Source: Candidula unifasciata (lineage: Eukaryota > Mollusca > Gastropoda > Stylommatophora > Geomitridae). From it: a stretch of DNA of 64,000 nt. How positions within the stretch are numbered: position 1 is the first letter of the stretch; every line of letters begins with the position of its first letter. The notes below the pieces were generated by a model. The model did no database searches. It was not told the origin of the DNA and saw nothing but the letters and a program-made list of their open reading frames with translations. This document shows, one piece after another, positions 1-10,690 of the stretch. The stretch spans positions 281,001 through 345,000 of the forward strand of contig CAJHNH020008549.1 in NCBI GenBank assembly GCA_905116865.2, written 5' to 3'. A program made the position numbers and the translations under genes.

Positions 1-743
1 ATAAACTACAAATCAAAAGCGCGAGAAAAGATGAGGGAGGTGGAAAGAATCAAGCTGCTTTGAAAAACAATAAATGATTCTTGATTATCTGTTAATTACG
101 ACGAATATCATATACGACACGCAGAATTTCTTGTGTATCAAAATCAAACAAATACAGTAGTGGCTACACCGTCTGACTACAGTTCTGTGTGTTTGTCTAG
201 GCCTGTCAGCAGGTCTTTGTGAATTCCCTCACTCTGGCCACGGAGCTGTGGAGACTTCAGTACTGTGATGCAATAATGCACTGACACGTGAGAGTAAGGG
301 AAAAAACACAATAGAGATCCACACATCCAAATATTGACTAAAGCTGCAACCTGAACTCAGTAGACAACACACAGCAAAGGAAACAGTAGCAACACGATTA
401 CATATCCCTTACATGTTTTTTCCGAACCAACAAAATTTTTTTCGTTAACTGTTTTGTGATTTAATAGATAATTATAGATGTGTGTAGGAATAATAACATT
501 GGGCCAGGAGAGAGTGGGTCAGAGTGTCCCAGCAAAACTCAGACTTGTGTCAGGTTCTGAAAACTCTGGGCCGTGAGTGCATGGACTAGCCAGCGGACGC
601 TGCAGAATTAAAAGTTCGACAAATGATTCTCGACAATTCACGACAAAGTCATGTGATAATGTATATAGATGGCTCCGTATTGTTAAGCAGACGAGGTTCC
701 TGAGAGTTCTAAGCAAAACTGAATGGACGTCGCTTAGTGTAAC
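1..743. other. No gene recognised; left flank of gypsy element
   Basis: Short ORFs only, none resembling a known family. The last five bases (739-743, GTAAC) are the left copy of the target-site duplication made when the neighbouring LTR retrotransposon inserted. Confidence 0.6.
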
Positions 744-1362
744 TGATACGTGCGGTCCTTCATTGTGACGTGCAGAGCTTCATCGCTTCATGCTGAGGTG
801 TGTGGTACCAAGATGAAATAGGCCAAGTAGGGGTAAAACAGTAGTTACTTCAATGCTTTCAAAATGTAGAGCTCGAACGCTATGCGTTAAGTTCCAATGG
901 TTGTATTGATATACACAATCAGCAATGATCAACACAAGAATACGTATGCAATCAATAATCAACTCGTTCAACCAAAGCTCACTCGTACATCCATGGACGG
1001 ATATGTCCTTACGATAGGTCGCAGTCCGACCTTGAGATCCAGACGATTTACTTTCTCCTCAGACAAGTCCGAATTAAGCAATGAAAGTATACCGGCTTGC
1101 TGCCGAGAATGTAGTGCTCACCAGCTTCCTGCTGAGGTCTTGGAGTCCCGGGGTAAAACGTCCTCAAGGATCCAACTTTAATAACGTTTGCTTCCGTGGG
1201 ATCCCGGGGTAAAGCGTCCTCAAGGATTCCCACGTCCGTCTCCTTCGGACTATAAACATCTACTGCTTTTGACAACAATAACTTAACAACGTTACGTATT
1301 GTTTTGACGTCTTATTTGCTCACTCCGTACTGGTGCGTTCTGGTGCACATTCGCACGCGACA
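744..1362 (-). repeat. 3' LTR of Gmr1-type element
   Basis: Direct repeat of 7115-7733, 619 bp, beginning TGATACGTGC and ending GCACGCGACA on the plus strand, so TG...CA on either strand. I count about four substitutions against the partner copy (near 913, and three between about 1192 and 1222). As the element reads on minus, this is its downstream LTR. Small ORFs inside it are not genes. Confidence 0.95.
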
Positions 1363-1652
1363 GCTTTTCCCCCCTCCCGAGGACGACCGAGCACTAGGAC
1401 TTGACGTAGTCTCGGTCGGAAAACTGGAGTCATGTCGCGGCAAACAGCACCAGTACGTGAGAGCAAATAAGAACACTTGAATACACACACACTCACTCCT
1501 CAATATATCGTCAATACATTACTAAATGCATGCAAAATATAGATTCCTGACTTCACTAAGCATTATTATCAACAACATTATCGTTATCCAAATTATTTTC
1601 ATAACAGCATGCATTTTAAATATCATGTAAATTCAACAAATAAACATCAATC
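1363..1652 (-). other. 3' untranslated region and polypurine tract of Gmr1-type element
   Basis: Between the gag-pol stop codon and the 3' LTR. On the minus strand the purine run GGGAGGGGGGAAAAG (1364-1378) sits one base from the LTR and is the expected plus-strand primer (polypurine tract). The rest is AT-rich and non-coding. Confidence 0.8.
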
Positions 1653-4600
1653 CTATTCCAATGCCTCTGGGGTGCGCGACAAAAAATCGGCTAAGACATT
1701 TTCTTTCCCTGGGCGATAAATAACTGTGAAGTTGAACGTCTGTAGAAACATTGTCCATCTTAATATGCGTGAGTTTTTGATGGGTGCTGAGTTCAAGACT
1801 TCGAGTGGACGATGGTCTGTCAAGATAAAGAAGTGACTGCCATACAGGAATTGGGTAAACTTCCCTATTGCCCAAAAAATGGCTAGTGCTTCCCTCTCGC
1901 CCACGCTGTAACGGCATTCAGTAGGAGACAGCTTCCTGCTGGCATAAACAACAGGAAGTAGGGTGCCCTCTCTGGATTGCATCAACGTCCCACCAATCGC
2001 AACATCGGACGCATCTGTGGATACATAGAACGGCAGAGACAAATCTGGCAAACACAAGAACGGATTACTATTAAATGCCTTTTGTAATCTCTGGAGCGCG
2101 TCCTCGCACTCTCTCGTCCAGATAACCTTCGCTGGCATTCCTTTCATCGTCAATGAGGACAACACGGCTGTAATGGTTGAATAGTTAGGAATGAATTTGG
2201 CATAAAAGTTACATAAACCCAATAACGCACGCACTTGTTTCTTCGTTTTTGGTATAGGGATGTTAAGAATCTTACCCACCGTGGTGGCTTCGGGTTTACG
2301 GACCCCGTGTCCTACAACATGACCGAGGAACGTGACCTCCTCGAAAGCGACCTTCACTTTAGTTGGTCTAACTGTCAGATTAAACGATTTTATGCGTTCC
2401 AGTAATGTCTTTAGACCTCGAATATGTTCGTCTAAATCATTATGGAAAAGCAGAATGTCATCCAGATAATGAATAACATCATTACGACCCTGTAACAACT
2501 TGCGTACGAGGCGGGTGAACGTCGCCGGTGCTCCCGAAAGCCCGAAGACCATATAGTTGAAGTGAACCAAACCTTTGTTCGTCTGAAACGCGGTGTATTT
2601 TTTTGAATCCTCGTCTAAGGGAATCTGCCAATAACCCTTGGTAAGATCTAACTTTGTAAAATACCTAGCCTTCGACAATGCAACAAACATATCTTCCATA
2701 TTTGGGATATTTTCAGCATCTACAACCGTGATTTGATTCAATTTTCGGAAATCTATGCAGATCCGAAGGCTTCCATCTTTCTTTCGGACAACCACTATTG
2801 GAAAAGCATAGGGTGATGTCGACGGTTCAATTATACCCCACTTAATCATGTTATCGATTTCCTTATCTACTGCATCCCGATAATGAAAAGGTATAACATA
2901 TGGTTTCATTTTGATGGATTTATGATCTATTAATTCAATGGAATGCACTGCTTCTGTCGTTCTACCCGGTATGTCCGATAATGTTTTGTCGAATGTAGCC
3001 AAAATACGCTTTATACGACGCACCATATCTGGTGGAACCGAGGGCGCGACTTCCACCTCTCTCCATGTTTCTCTGGGTACCAGTTCGGGTAGAGACAATT
3101 GATGAGCAGTGTCCACCTCGACATCATTGCTCTCTTCGTCAATGACGTGGCAGAATGCTGCCTCCATTTCTTCTTCTTGCAAATTATTGTCGGGTGCCTC
3201 AGCTGCTTCTAACACTTCAGACAAAACACCAGGGCGAGACTTAAACTCTTTAAGCATGTTTAGATTGTATACTTTATGATGTCCTCTGACATCAATAAGA
3301 TAGTCCACATCTGAAATTTTCTTAATAACTTTAAAAGGACCCTGCCATTTGGCTAATAAACAATTATTATTATCTTGCAGAAATATCAATACATCATCAT
3401 TAGGCTGGAGAGTGATTAGTCTCCGGTTACGGTTAACGTATTCTCTTTGATGAGTACCAGTATTTTCCAAGTTTTCCCGTGCAACTTGACAACCTGTGAT
3501 TATCTTGTTACGTAACTCCGTCACGAATTTAATATATGTTTGAGGCGCTTCTTGATCGCCTTTACCGATCCATATGTCCTTTAACAGCGACAGTGGACCT
3601 CTGGGATTAGCACCATATATAAGTTCGAAAGGTGAGAAACCTGTACTGCTCTGGGGCACCTCACGATAGGCGAACAAAACAGCAGGAAGGTATTTGTCCC
3701 AGTCTGCTGGAAATTGATTAGTAACTTTGGCTAGCATAGCTTTTATTTTCCCATTTAAATTTTCTACTAGCCCATTTGATTGTGGGTGATATCTTGCAGA
3801 AAAAACGTGAGAGATGGCAAGTAATTTGTCAAAAGAGCGCATTGCTTCTGAAATAAATTGTGATCCGTGATCTGATAGGATTGTTTCAGGAAAGCCTACT
3901 CTAGAGAATATAAGCATCAATGCTTCTGCTACTGACTCAGTAGTGATATGACGTAACGGTACTGCTTCAACCCAACGTGATGCCATGTTTACAAATGTTA
4001 AAATGTATCTAAATCCTCTTTGTGAAACAACCGGTAGCGGACCCACAAGATCGACAGCAACTTTTTCGAAAGGACGACATGGAAGATAGACCCTTTGAAT
4101 AGGAGGTTTCTGAGATGCATCCTTTCTCGCCATCATTTGACAGTCTTTACATGACCTACAGTATTTCCTAATATCTGTGGAACAACCAGGCCAATAGAAT
4201 TGTGCAAGAACTCTTTTCTGTGTTTTACCTATACCTAAATGTGCAGCAAAAGGTGTGTCATGTGCAACTCTCAGAACATCGGTTCTATAACATAAAGGAA
4301 CGACTAATTGTTTACATTGCATAACAGGTGATTTAAAATATCTCATTAAAATTCCATTCTTCACATAAAAATGCCATGTACCTTGCTTACATGTTCTAAC
4401 ACCGGTTACTTCTGCCCTAGAAAAGCATTTAGTGAGGGTAGGATCCGCCCGTTGTTGTATCGCAAAACTGTTTGTTTTCGGTGCGTGTGGTTCGTTTCCA
4501 GGCACTTTTGGTCGTTCTGGTTCATTCTTTACTGCTTCTTCGCTAGCTATCCCACATGTGATAGCTATTTGGTTTTCGTTCGAAGTAGCTGACTGTAACG

Positions 4601-6401
4601 CAGGTGTGGCTTCCTCGTTACTTACTCTCTGTTGAGCGCGTGTAACTGCAGCATTAGCTTCAGTCACACCCTCATTTTCTTTATACCAGCGTTTGATTTC
4701 CTCACGCGAGGGCATCTTTGCTCCTGGAACTGATCCAAGGAGTACGTCTGCTGATGGTCTCTCCAAAACACACACTTCGGCAACCCCTTGAAAATACGGG
4801 TTATTTAAATAGACTTTTGCTAAAGGAAATCTTTCTAAACGACCACCAAAAGTACGACACTTGCAATACCGACCTAAGTATGCCGATTTGGGGATTAGGT
4901 ATCTAGCCACTCCTATAACATTGGCACCCGTGTCACGTAATACTTTAGATTTTATGTTTCCAACATAACCATTATGCAAAGGCAAACCAGCCTCCAGTGG
5001 TACAGCTGACAACGCTGGGTAAACAATTTCTGGATGGATTCGAACCTGACCATCCGCTACATTTGTCACTTTTTGTGACATCGCTGCGTTTACTGTTTGC
5101 GCGGAATTAGCATGACTGTTCATAACCCTTGGGCACTCAGAACGTTTATGGAAACCACGGCACACATAGCACCTTATAGGACCTGTGTTGCGTTGAAACC
5201 TACCTCGTGAAGATGGACCATCATCATCATCTTTCCTGTGTCGCTTGTGGGGACAATCGGGAGTTTTGTGTCTCCACGAAAGACAGATTGAACAAGCAGA
5301 TGAACGGGGTTGATAATGTTCACCCTGCTTTTTGGACGTTTGATCTCTATGGGGTGGTTGTCTCTGTTCGCTGTGGCTGCGATAGCGCCCCTGCCTATTA
5401 TGGCATTTGTTCCACCCGGGCCGATTTGACGAGGCGTTGTGGTGCACCCTAATACTGGATGCAGCTGGGAGTATGTCCTCGAACCTGGGGTTGTGCAATG
5501 GTTTACCAGGATGTGCAGTGACATACTGTTCTCCCAATGTTGTCATCTCCTCAACTGACTTCGGTTTCCTTTCTTGAAAAAATGAGAACATCTCCGAACT
5601 ACATGAAGACAAAATTTTATCTCGAATAATGAGATCAGCCAACTTATCATAAGAGTTTTTAACCTCTGCCAATGTCACCCAACGCGTAAACAACGTTCTA
5701 ACGCGGACCACAAAATCAGCGAAACTTCCATCGACGGATGGCACAACAGATTTAAACTGCACACGGTAACCTTCTTCGGTCATGCACTTCGACGCCAACA
5801 GTTTTTGTTTGACTATTTCGAACGACGCGCGTTCGTCTTCTGATAAGTTCGTGAACGTGTTCAAAACTGGTCCCGTTAGCAAATCCCTTAAACGTGATAC
5901 CCATTGTTCCTCTGGTATCTTAGCTGTATTCATCGCTAAAGAGAAGCGATCCAAAAAATTATGAAGATCTTCTGTAGGTGTAAGAAACGGTAATTTGGGT
6001 ATGTATACACATGCCCCTTGTTCGGAACCCGAACGGCTACTAGTCACAAGACGACGGCTCTCTGATTCTGACACAGCAACAACCTTGTCTCTATCTATAC
6101 GCGCTAGTTCTAATTCGTTCTCCAAACGTAACCTTTCTAAATTAGTCTCCGTTTCAAAACGCAGTCTCTCCGCCATAGCTTCTTTTTCCCAGCGTAGTTT
6201 CTCAGCCTCAGATTCTTTTTCCATGCGTAACTTTTTCAACTCCATTTCTTTTTTCCAGGCGCGTTCCGCTGTTCTCTCATCGCGTAACTGGTTATCTCTG
6301 TCCGACAACTCTTTCATTCTGGCTTCGGCGAAAGCTAAGAGTTGTCCATTTTCTAGGCCTATACTACGACCTAACTCCAAAAACTCAGCAAATGTAGACA
6401 T
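1653..6401 (-). CDS. Gag-pol polyprotein, Gmr1-type (PR-IN-RT-RNaseH)
   Basis: One open frame of 1,582 residues from the ATG at 6401 (A at -3); the frame is open a few codons further upstream but only from TTG. Domains in order: conserved gag start (7-32) and charged coiled coil (about 30-110); capsid-like region (about 140-300); two zinc knuckles, C370/C373/H378/C383 and C411/C414/H418/C423; aspartic protease D490-T-G; integrase zinc module H714/H721/C751/C754; integrase catalytic D784, D844, E880 (35-residue D-E spacing); GPY/F module around W1019; RT with D1252 and YLDD at 1312-1315; RNase H D1463, E1504, D1529, D1572. Every catalytic residue looked for is present. Gag and pol are fused in frame with no shift or internal stop, so separate Gag would need proteolysis. 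No env ORF follows. Integrase before RT is the diagnostic oddity. Confidence 0.95.
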   Translation of the reverse strand: MSTFAEFLELGRSIGLENGQLLAFAEARMKELSDRDNQLRDERTAERAWKKEMELKKLRMEKESEAEKLRWEKEAMAERLRFETETNLERLRLENELELARIDRDKVVAVSESESRRLVTSSRSGSEQGACVYIPKLPFLTPTEDLHNFLDRFSLAMNTAKIPEEQWVSRLRDLLTGPVLNTFTNLSEDERASFEIVKQKLLASKCMTEEGYRVQFKSVVPSVDGSFADFVVRVRTLFTRWVTLAEVKNSYDKLADLIIRDKILSSCSSEMFSFFQERKPKSVEEMTTLGEQYVTAHPGKPLHNPRFEDILPAASSIRVHHNASSNRPGWNKCHNRQGRYRSHSEQRQPPHRDQTSKKQGEHYQPRSSACSICLSWRHKTPDCPHKRHRKDDDDGPSSRGRFQRNTGPIRCYVCRGFHKRSECPRVMNSHANSAQTVNAAMSQKVTNVADGQVRIHPEIVYPALSAVPLEAGLPLHNGYVGNIKSKVLRDTGANVIGVARYLIPKSAYLGRYCKCRTFGGRLERFPLAKVYLNNPYFQGVAEVCVLERPSADVLLGSVPGAKMPSREEIKRWYKENEGVTEANAAVTRAQQRVSNEEATPALQSATSNENQIAITCGIASEEAVKNEPERPKVPGNEPHAPKTNSFAIQQRADPTLTKCFSRAEVTGVRTCKQGTWHFYVKNGILMRYFKSPVMQCKQLVVPLCYRTDVLRVAHDTPFAAHLGIGKTQKRVLAQFYWPGCSTDIRKYCRSCKDCQMMARKDASQKPPIQRVYLPCRPFEKVAVDLVGPLPVVSQRGFRYILTFVNMASRWVEAVPLRHITTESVAEALMLIFSRVGFPETILSDHGSQFISEAMRSFDKLLAISHVFSARYHPQSNGLVENLNGKIKAMLAKVTNQFPADWDKYLPAVLFAYREVPQSSTGFSPFELIYGANPRGPLSLLKDIWIGKGDQEAPQTYIKFVTELRNKIITGCQVARENLENTGTHQREYVNRNRRLITLQPNDDVLIFLQDNNNCLLAKWQGPFKVIKKISDVDYLIDVRGHHKVYNLNMLKEFKSRPGVLSEVLEAAEAPDNNLQEEEMEAAFCHVIDEESNDVEVDTAHQLSLPELVPRETWREVEVAPSVPPDMVRRIKRILATFDKTLSDIPGRTTEAVHSIELIDHKSIKMKPYVIPFHYRDAVDKEIDNMIKWGIIEPSTSPYAFPIVVVRKKDGSLRICIDFRKLNQITVVDAENIPNMEDMFVALSKARYFTKLDLTKGYWQIPLDEDSKKYTAFQTNKGLVHFNYMVFGLSGAPATFTRLVRKLLQGRNDVIHYLDDILLFHNDLDEHIRGLKTLLERIKSFNLTVRPTKVKVAFEEVTFLGHVVGHGVRKPEATTVGKILNIPIPKTKKQVRALLGLCNFYAKFIPNYSTITAVLSSLTMKGMPAKVIWTRECEDALQRLQKAFNSNPFLCLPDLSLPFYVSTDASDVAIGGTLMQSREGTLLPVVYASRKLSPTECRYSVGEREALAIFWAIGKFTQFLYGSHFFILTDHRPLEVLNSAPIKNSRILRWTMFLQTFNFTVIYRPGKENVLADFLSRTPEALE

Positions 6402-7101
6402 ATTTAAATAATATGACAATCAATATACAATATATGATATATATGATAGTGTGTGGTGAAGTGACGCCACAGGACAACGAATACTGCGTACTGTCACACA
6501 CGTACAATTAATGTGCCACTCGCTCTCCACTTGCGCACGGACAACCAGGTTTGTTCTCTGGAGGAAAGAGTTAAAATTGTCAGCGCAACAGAAACCACAA
6601 CAACCACAATTGACTTACCAATTGGGTGGCAGACAAACAACACACTGCAATGTTAGCGATGAAAAATCGCTAAATAACGACCGGTACAACGGCAAGTAGC
6701 AGATCAATGTACAACCAAAAGGACGACTTGATCCGATTCAATCGAACGGAGAGTGGCACAGTCAGTAACGGTGACTTGATTATGATGAAGATCCAGCGAA
6801 GTGTGATACAGTCCCGATGAAGATCCAACGAACGAAGAATGATACGGTCCCGATGAAGATCCAACGAAGAGTGGCACAGAAATCCAACGAAGAGTGATTG
6901 ATAAAGTCCAGATAAAGATCCAACGATGGCTAGAACAGACCGGCGGCGGCGGCGACTTGATACATTGAACGATATCCACAGCTAGAGATATGTTAAGACT
7001 GTGACAACTGGAATGTGCTTCGTGTACAACTTGAGGCAAACAATAACAATGCGACAAAATGTCGGATCACACTTGTGACGAGAGGTTCCTCATTCTTTAA
7101 A
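6402..7101 (-). other. 5' leader of Gmr1-type element with internal short repeats
   Basis: About 700 bp between primer site and start codon. At 6780-6930 a motif containing GATGAAGATCCAACGAA recurs four to five times at irregular spacing of about 32-36 bp, with variants. Expected to hold the packaging signal; the repeats could be structural or regulatory. No convincing protein is encoded on either strand. Confidence 0.7.
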
Positions 7102-7113
7102 GGCTGGCCCCCA
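7102..7113 (-). promoter_or_regulatory. Primer-binding site of Gmr1-type element
   Basis: On the minus strand, one base after the 5' LTR end, the sequence reads TGGGGGCCAGCC. TGG pairs with the CCA end of a tRNA. The next bases start like a proline site but then diverge, so I do not name the tRNA. Confidence 0.7.
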
Positions 7114-7114
7114 T

Positions 7115-7733
7115 TGATACGTGCGGTCCTTCATTGTGACGTGCAGAGCTTCATCGCTTCATGCTGAGGTGTGTGGTACCAAGATGAAATAGGCCAAGTA
7201 GGGGTAAAACAGTAGTTACTTCAATGCTTTCAAAATGTAGAGCTCGAACGCTATGCGTTAAGTTCCAATGGTTGTATTGATATATACAATCAGCAATGAT
7301 CAACACAAGAATACGTATGCAATCAATAATCAACTCGTTCAACCAAAGCTCACTCGTACATCCATGGACGGATATGTCCTTACGATAGGTCGCAGTCCGA
7401 CCTTGAGATCCAGACGATTTACTTTCTCCTCAGACAAGTCCGAATTAAGCAATGAAAGTATACCGGCTTGCTGCCGAGAATGTAGTGCTCACCAGCTTCC
7501 TGCTGAGGTCTTGGAGTCCCGGGGTAAAACGTCCTCAAGGATCCAACTTTAATAACGTTTGTTTCCCTGGGATCCCGGGTTAAAGCGTCCTCAAGGATTC
7601 CCACGTCCGTCTCCTTCGGACTATAAACATCTACTGCTTTTGACAACAATAACTTAACAACGTTACGTATTGTTTTGACGTCTTATTTGCTCACTCCGTA
7701 CTGGTGCGTTCTGGTGCACATTCGCACGCGACA
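7115..7733 (-). repeat. 5' LTR of Gmr1-type element
   Basis: Promoter-bearing LTR of the minus-strand element, 619 bp, about 99.4% identical to 744-1362. Followed directly at 7734-7738 by GTAAC, the right copy of the target duplication. Confidence 0.95.
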
Positions 7734-7962
7734 GTAACAAACTCTGGAATATGACATCACAAGATCTAGTTTGAGGATGAAGGTTGAGGCAGTCACTGCG
7801 GCCTTTCGCTGGCTTGAGTGTCAACTGTGCACACATGTCGTAGTTGTAACCCACTCACAACGCATGTTGAGAAATGTGGAGACTGGTATACTTCGAGAAG
7901 AGTAGCAAGCGTCGCTTTAAGGGTTCAAAGTAGTTATCTTCCTTTTTATATTTTCCCCAGGA
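7734..7962. other. Flank between gypsy element and LINE tail
   Basis: Starts with the GTAAC duplication. Nothing coding. It ends in a pyrimidine run plus CAG just before the RNase H frame, which looks like a splice acceptor, though use of it is unproven. Confidence 0.45.
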
Positions 7963-8262
7963 AATGCTAGTGTATTAGGAAATGAACAGGTAAATAGACT
8001 GGCTGGTTCTGTACAAATTGATGGTGAACTGATGCATGCCAAGCTAGACGTTGCAAGAGCCCTTTGGGAACGAGTGAACAGTGCTGAGGCACAGATGGCT
8101 TATCGTGGTCTGAAGAGAATGGTACTGCGAGGAGTGACCAGGGTATTTGGTTGACGATCAGCACTCTGAGATAAAGTAAGACGTATACACAATCAGACTG
8201 ATGTTGGTATAATTGGAATTGGAACACTGCGAATGCTGCTAAAGATAGCATGTCGATTCTTA
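7963..8262 (+). mobile_element. LINE 3' fragment with RNase H end (RNH/CPEC family)
   Basis: The plus-strand frame at 7963-8154 reads as the end of a LINE-type RNase H (GNE-x-VNRLAGS), then a conserved ALWERVNSAEAQ stretch, and stops. In another frame, 8187-8260 reads RRIHNQTDVG then a TLRMLLK motif. Other copies here continue to a Cys-rich end with ERLWxCPEC. A 5'-truncated, frameshifted relic. Related copies: 18640, 21845, 30131, 46035, 47411 and 55858. Confidence 0.65.
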
Positions 8263-8460
8263 ATTTAACATTAAACTAGAAAATTCTACGTATAGTAGTT
8301 TTCAATTGCTTCTGAGCAATCTGACACTCATCTCTGTGTCAAGTCGACGCAAAGCTATCTGCTGTTAAATCACCTGCATATTACTTAAAACACCCACTGA
8401 TCGTCTGACGTAACAGTTATAAAAACCAAGATCTGTAGCTCCAGCGATGAACTTAAGTGA

Positions 8461-8820
8461 TCTTGGGGGTGAGAGGCGGGTTGGGGGAGGGAGGGGGGGA
8501 GTGGTATTATAATCGATAATTATAATGCGTCTTTGTCTTATCTCTGTATGTCGGTATTTTCTTGTCTGCGTCTTTCTCTGCTCTCTGGTATTGTCTTTCT
8601 CAAAATATGTCTTTGTCTCTTTATTTATCTGTGTATTTCACTTGTGTGTAGGTATGTGCATATGTGTCTGTGGCTCTCTGTGTCTGTCTCTGTTTCTGTT
8701 TCGTGCATTGTGTCTGTCTCTATGAGCATTTCATTTTACTCTGTCTCTTCTGTGTCTCTTTGTTTGTCCGTCTGAGTGTCTGAGTGTCTCTCTGTGTGTC
8801 TAGAAAGGCCGAATGTAAGA
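8461..8820. repeat. Low-complexity tract (G-rich, then TCTG/TGTC-rich)
   Basis: G-rich run at about 8464-8500, then about 280 bp of degenerate TCTGTGTCTCTG-like simple sequence. ORFs rich in Cys, Leu and Ser here are products of low complexity. Confidence 0.8.
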
Positions 8821-8874
8821 CTGGCTTACATGCCCAATTTGTGACCCTTGAAAATTGATGCTATACTATTCAAG

Positions 8875-9045
8875 ACATACTAAAAGAGGAGAAGGATGTA
8901 GAGCAAGAGGTAGACCAAGAACGACATGGAATGATAACATCAGAGAAACTCTACAGTACCACGATGTATCATTGGTCTAAGCAGTCAGAAAGACACGAAG
9001 CAGGAACTTATATCTCCCTCGACATCCAAAGCGGTAAAAGAGGAC
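8875..9045 (+). mobile_element. LINE C-terminal fragment
   Basis: Read from about 8882 the plus strand gives the ARGRPRTTWNDNIRETL motif typical of the last part of APE-type LINE ORF2, then TRSRNLYLP-like sequence and stops. An AAG-rich tract follows directly, plausibly the original 3' tail. Short dead relic. Confidence 0.6.
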
Positions 9046-9152
9046 GTGAAGAAGAAGAAAAAGAAGAAGAAGGAGAAGAAGAAAAACAAGAACAAGAAGA
9101 ACAAGAACAAGAAGAACAAGAAGAAAAAGAAGAACAAGAAGAGAAAAATAAA
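9046..9152 (+). repeat. (GAA/AACAAG)n purine microsatellite
   Basis: About 105 bp of AAGAAG, AAGAAC and AAGAAAAAG units, probably grown from the tail of the LINE fragment just upstream. Confidence 0.85.
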
Positions 9153-9800
9153 GATTTGTTCGTTCGTTCATGTAACTCTGTTTCTGTATATGTCTTTCTC
9201 ACTTTATATCTGTCTTCTTCTGCATCTTAAATTTTCTTTCTTACTCTTTCTCAACCCCCTTCTTCATCCTCAGTACTTACGCAAAATTTATTTCAACATT
9301 GCCATCTCAGTAAATGTCGACAACGAAGCACACAGTGAGTATATCTGATGAAAAGTCTGTAAACTGGTGGAATTAAAGAAAACACCAATCTCCTTGTAAA
9401 ACCCTGTCACGTCTCAAGGTTCATTCTCTCAACCAAAATTGATTGCCTTTCTGTTATCTCCAGACCTCGATCCTGCGATTGAATTCTATAGAACTACTTT
9501 CTTGATAGGTCTTGAGGATATATCCCTATCTTAGTCATTAGGCCCCATGTATTCCTAACACTGTTTTTGCTATCTGGAGTCTGCAGTAAAAATGTGTATG
9601 TCTCTGTGATTTAATGTTTGGAAACATGAAGTTAAATACGATTTATATATCAACAAAACTGAAGTATTAAACTGTGATACTTTAGAGGTTGAGATGTCAG
9701 TCGACTTGTTCTAATGGAGTTGAGTAAATATATGTTTATTCAACAACAGTTTATATGAAATTAAAAAGGGGAAAGATTTTTATAACACTGAGGAAGTTAC
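9153..9800. other. No gene recognised
   Basis: AT-rich sequence with no ORF of note and no repeat that I can identify. Confidence 0.5.
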
Positions 9801-10285
9801 AGCAATAACTTATCTTGACACAGACGGATTAAAGTAATAACTGTCTTGACACAGAAAGGTGGAAGTAATAACTGTCTTGACACAGAGGGGTTGAAGTAAA
9901 AATGATTACAGAGGAGTTGAAGTTTTAACTGTCTTGATACAGAGGGGTTGAAGTAATGACTGTCTTGATACAGAGGAGTTGAAGTAATAACTGTCTTGAT
10001 ACAGAGGGGTTGAAGTAATAACGTGTCTTAACACAGAGGGGTTGAAGTAATGACTGTCTTGACACAGATGTGTGGAAGTTCTAACTGTTTTGACACAGAG
10101 CGGTTGTGGTAATAACTGTCTTGACACAGAGGGATGGAAGTAATAACTGTCTTGACACAGTGGGAGTTAAAGTAATAACAGTACAAATTGGTTGAAGTAA
10201 TAACTATATTTACACAAAGTGGTTGAATTAATAAGTGTCTTGACACAAGAGTTGTTGAAGTAAAAACTGTCTTGACACAGTCTGC
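9801..10285. repeat. Minisatellite, 31-bp unit, about 15 copies
   Basis: Units contain GGTTGAAGTAATAACTGTC followed by TTGACACAGAG, diverged by point changes and small indels. Minus-strand ORFs of 72-73 residues are read-through of the array, not genes. Confidence 0.9.
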
Positions 10286-10402
10286 TGGCTATGGGCAAGG
10301 CTTTCAAATTGGGGAACACTGGCAGCTGTCACTGCGAGCGCTTGGGTTTGACACAACTATCACAACTGCAGGGAGGGTGATGCCCGCACGATTCTAAAGA
10401 GG

Positions 10403-10690
10403 TTGAACCGCCTTATCGAATGGTATGGCATGCAGTTCAAACTTAAGAAATCAAGAAGTTTGTCAATCCTTAAAGGTAAGGTGGCGGCAACCAGTTTCAC
10501 GGCGGCAAAGAAAAGAATCCCTAGGTTTCTTGAGGAACCGGTGAAGAGCCTCGGCCGCGTCTACGATTCGAAGTTATCTGATAGAGCGGAGGTCCGACGT
10601 ATGCATGAGCCACTTGCAATAGGCTTGCTTGCTTTCGAGCAATGCAGATTGATCGGGAAGTTCAAAATCTGGCGGCCCAGTTCATGTTGA
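10403..10690 (+). pseudogene. R2-like LINE RT C-terminal (thumb) fragment
   Basis: A 95-codon frame with the KKSRSL and EEPVKSLGRVYDSKLSD motifs. It aligns by eye with the minus-strand frame at 12682-12950 (LEEPVKSFGGVYDSKQSD), supporting a shared coding origin. Truncated at both ends. Confidence 0.7.

Larger units (their letters stand above)
744..7733 (-). mobile_element. Intact Gmr1-type Ty3/gypsy LTR retrotransposon
   Basis: Complete 6,990-bp element read on the minus strand. Two 619-bp LTRs (744-1362, 7115-7733) start TG and end CA. GTAAC lies immediately outside both ends (739-743, 7734-7738), a perfect 5-bp target duplication. Inside are a primer-binding site, a leader of about 700 bp, one long gag-pol ORF and a polypurine tract. 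The pol domains run protease, integrase, RT, RNase H. Ty3/gypsy elements normally have integrase last; the reversed order defines the Gmr1 group, first described from deuterostomes. About four LTR differences in 619 bp and an unbroken ORF imply a recent, possibly still active insertion. Left-hand neighbour sequence is unremarkable; the right side abuts a LINE tail. Confidence 0.95.

Noticed and set aside
897..1278. 94- and 76-codon ORFs in the LTR, repeated at 7268-7649
   Set aside because: They lie wholly in the LTRs and have no domain; repeated only because the LTR is.
7945..7963. Host exon with splice acceptor before the RNase H frame
   Set aside because: The coding part belongs to a multi-copy LINE tail; pyrimidine-CAG is common by chance in this AT-rich DNA.
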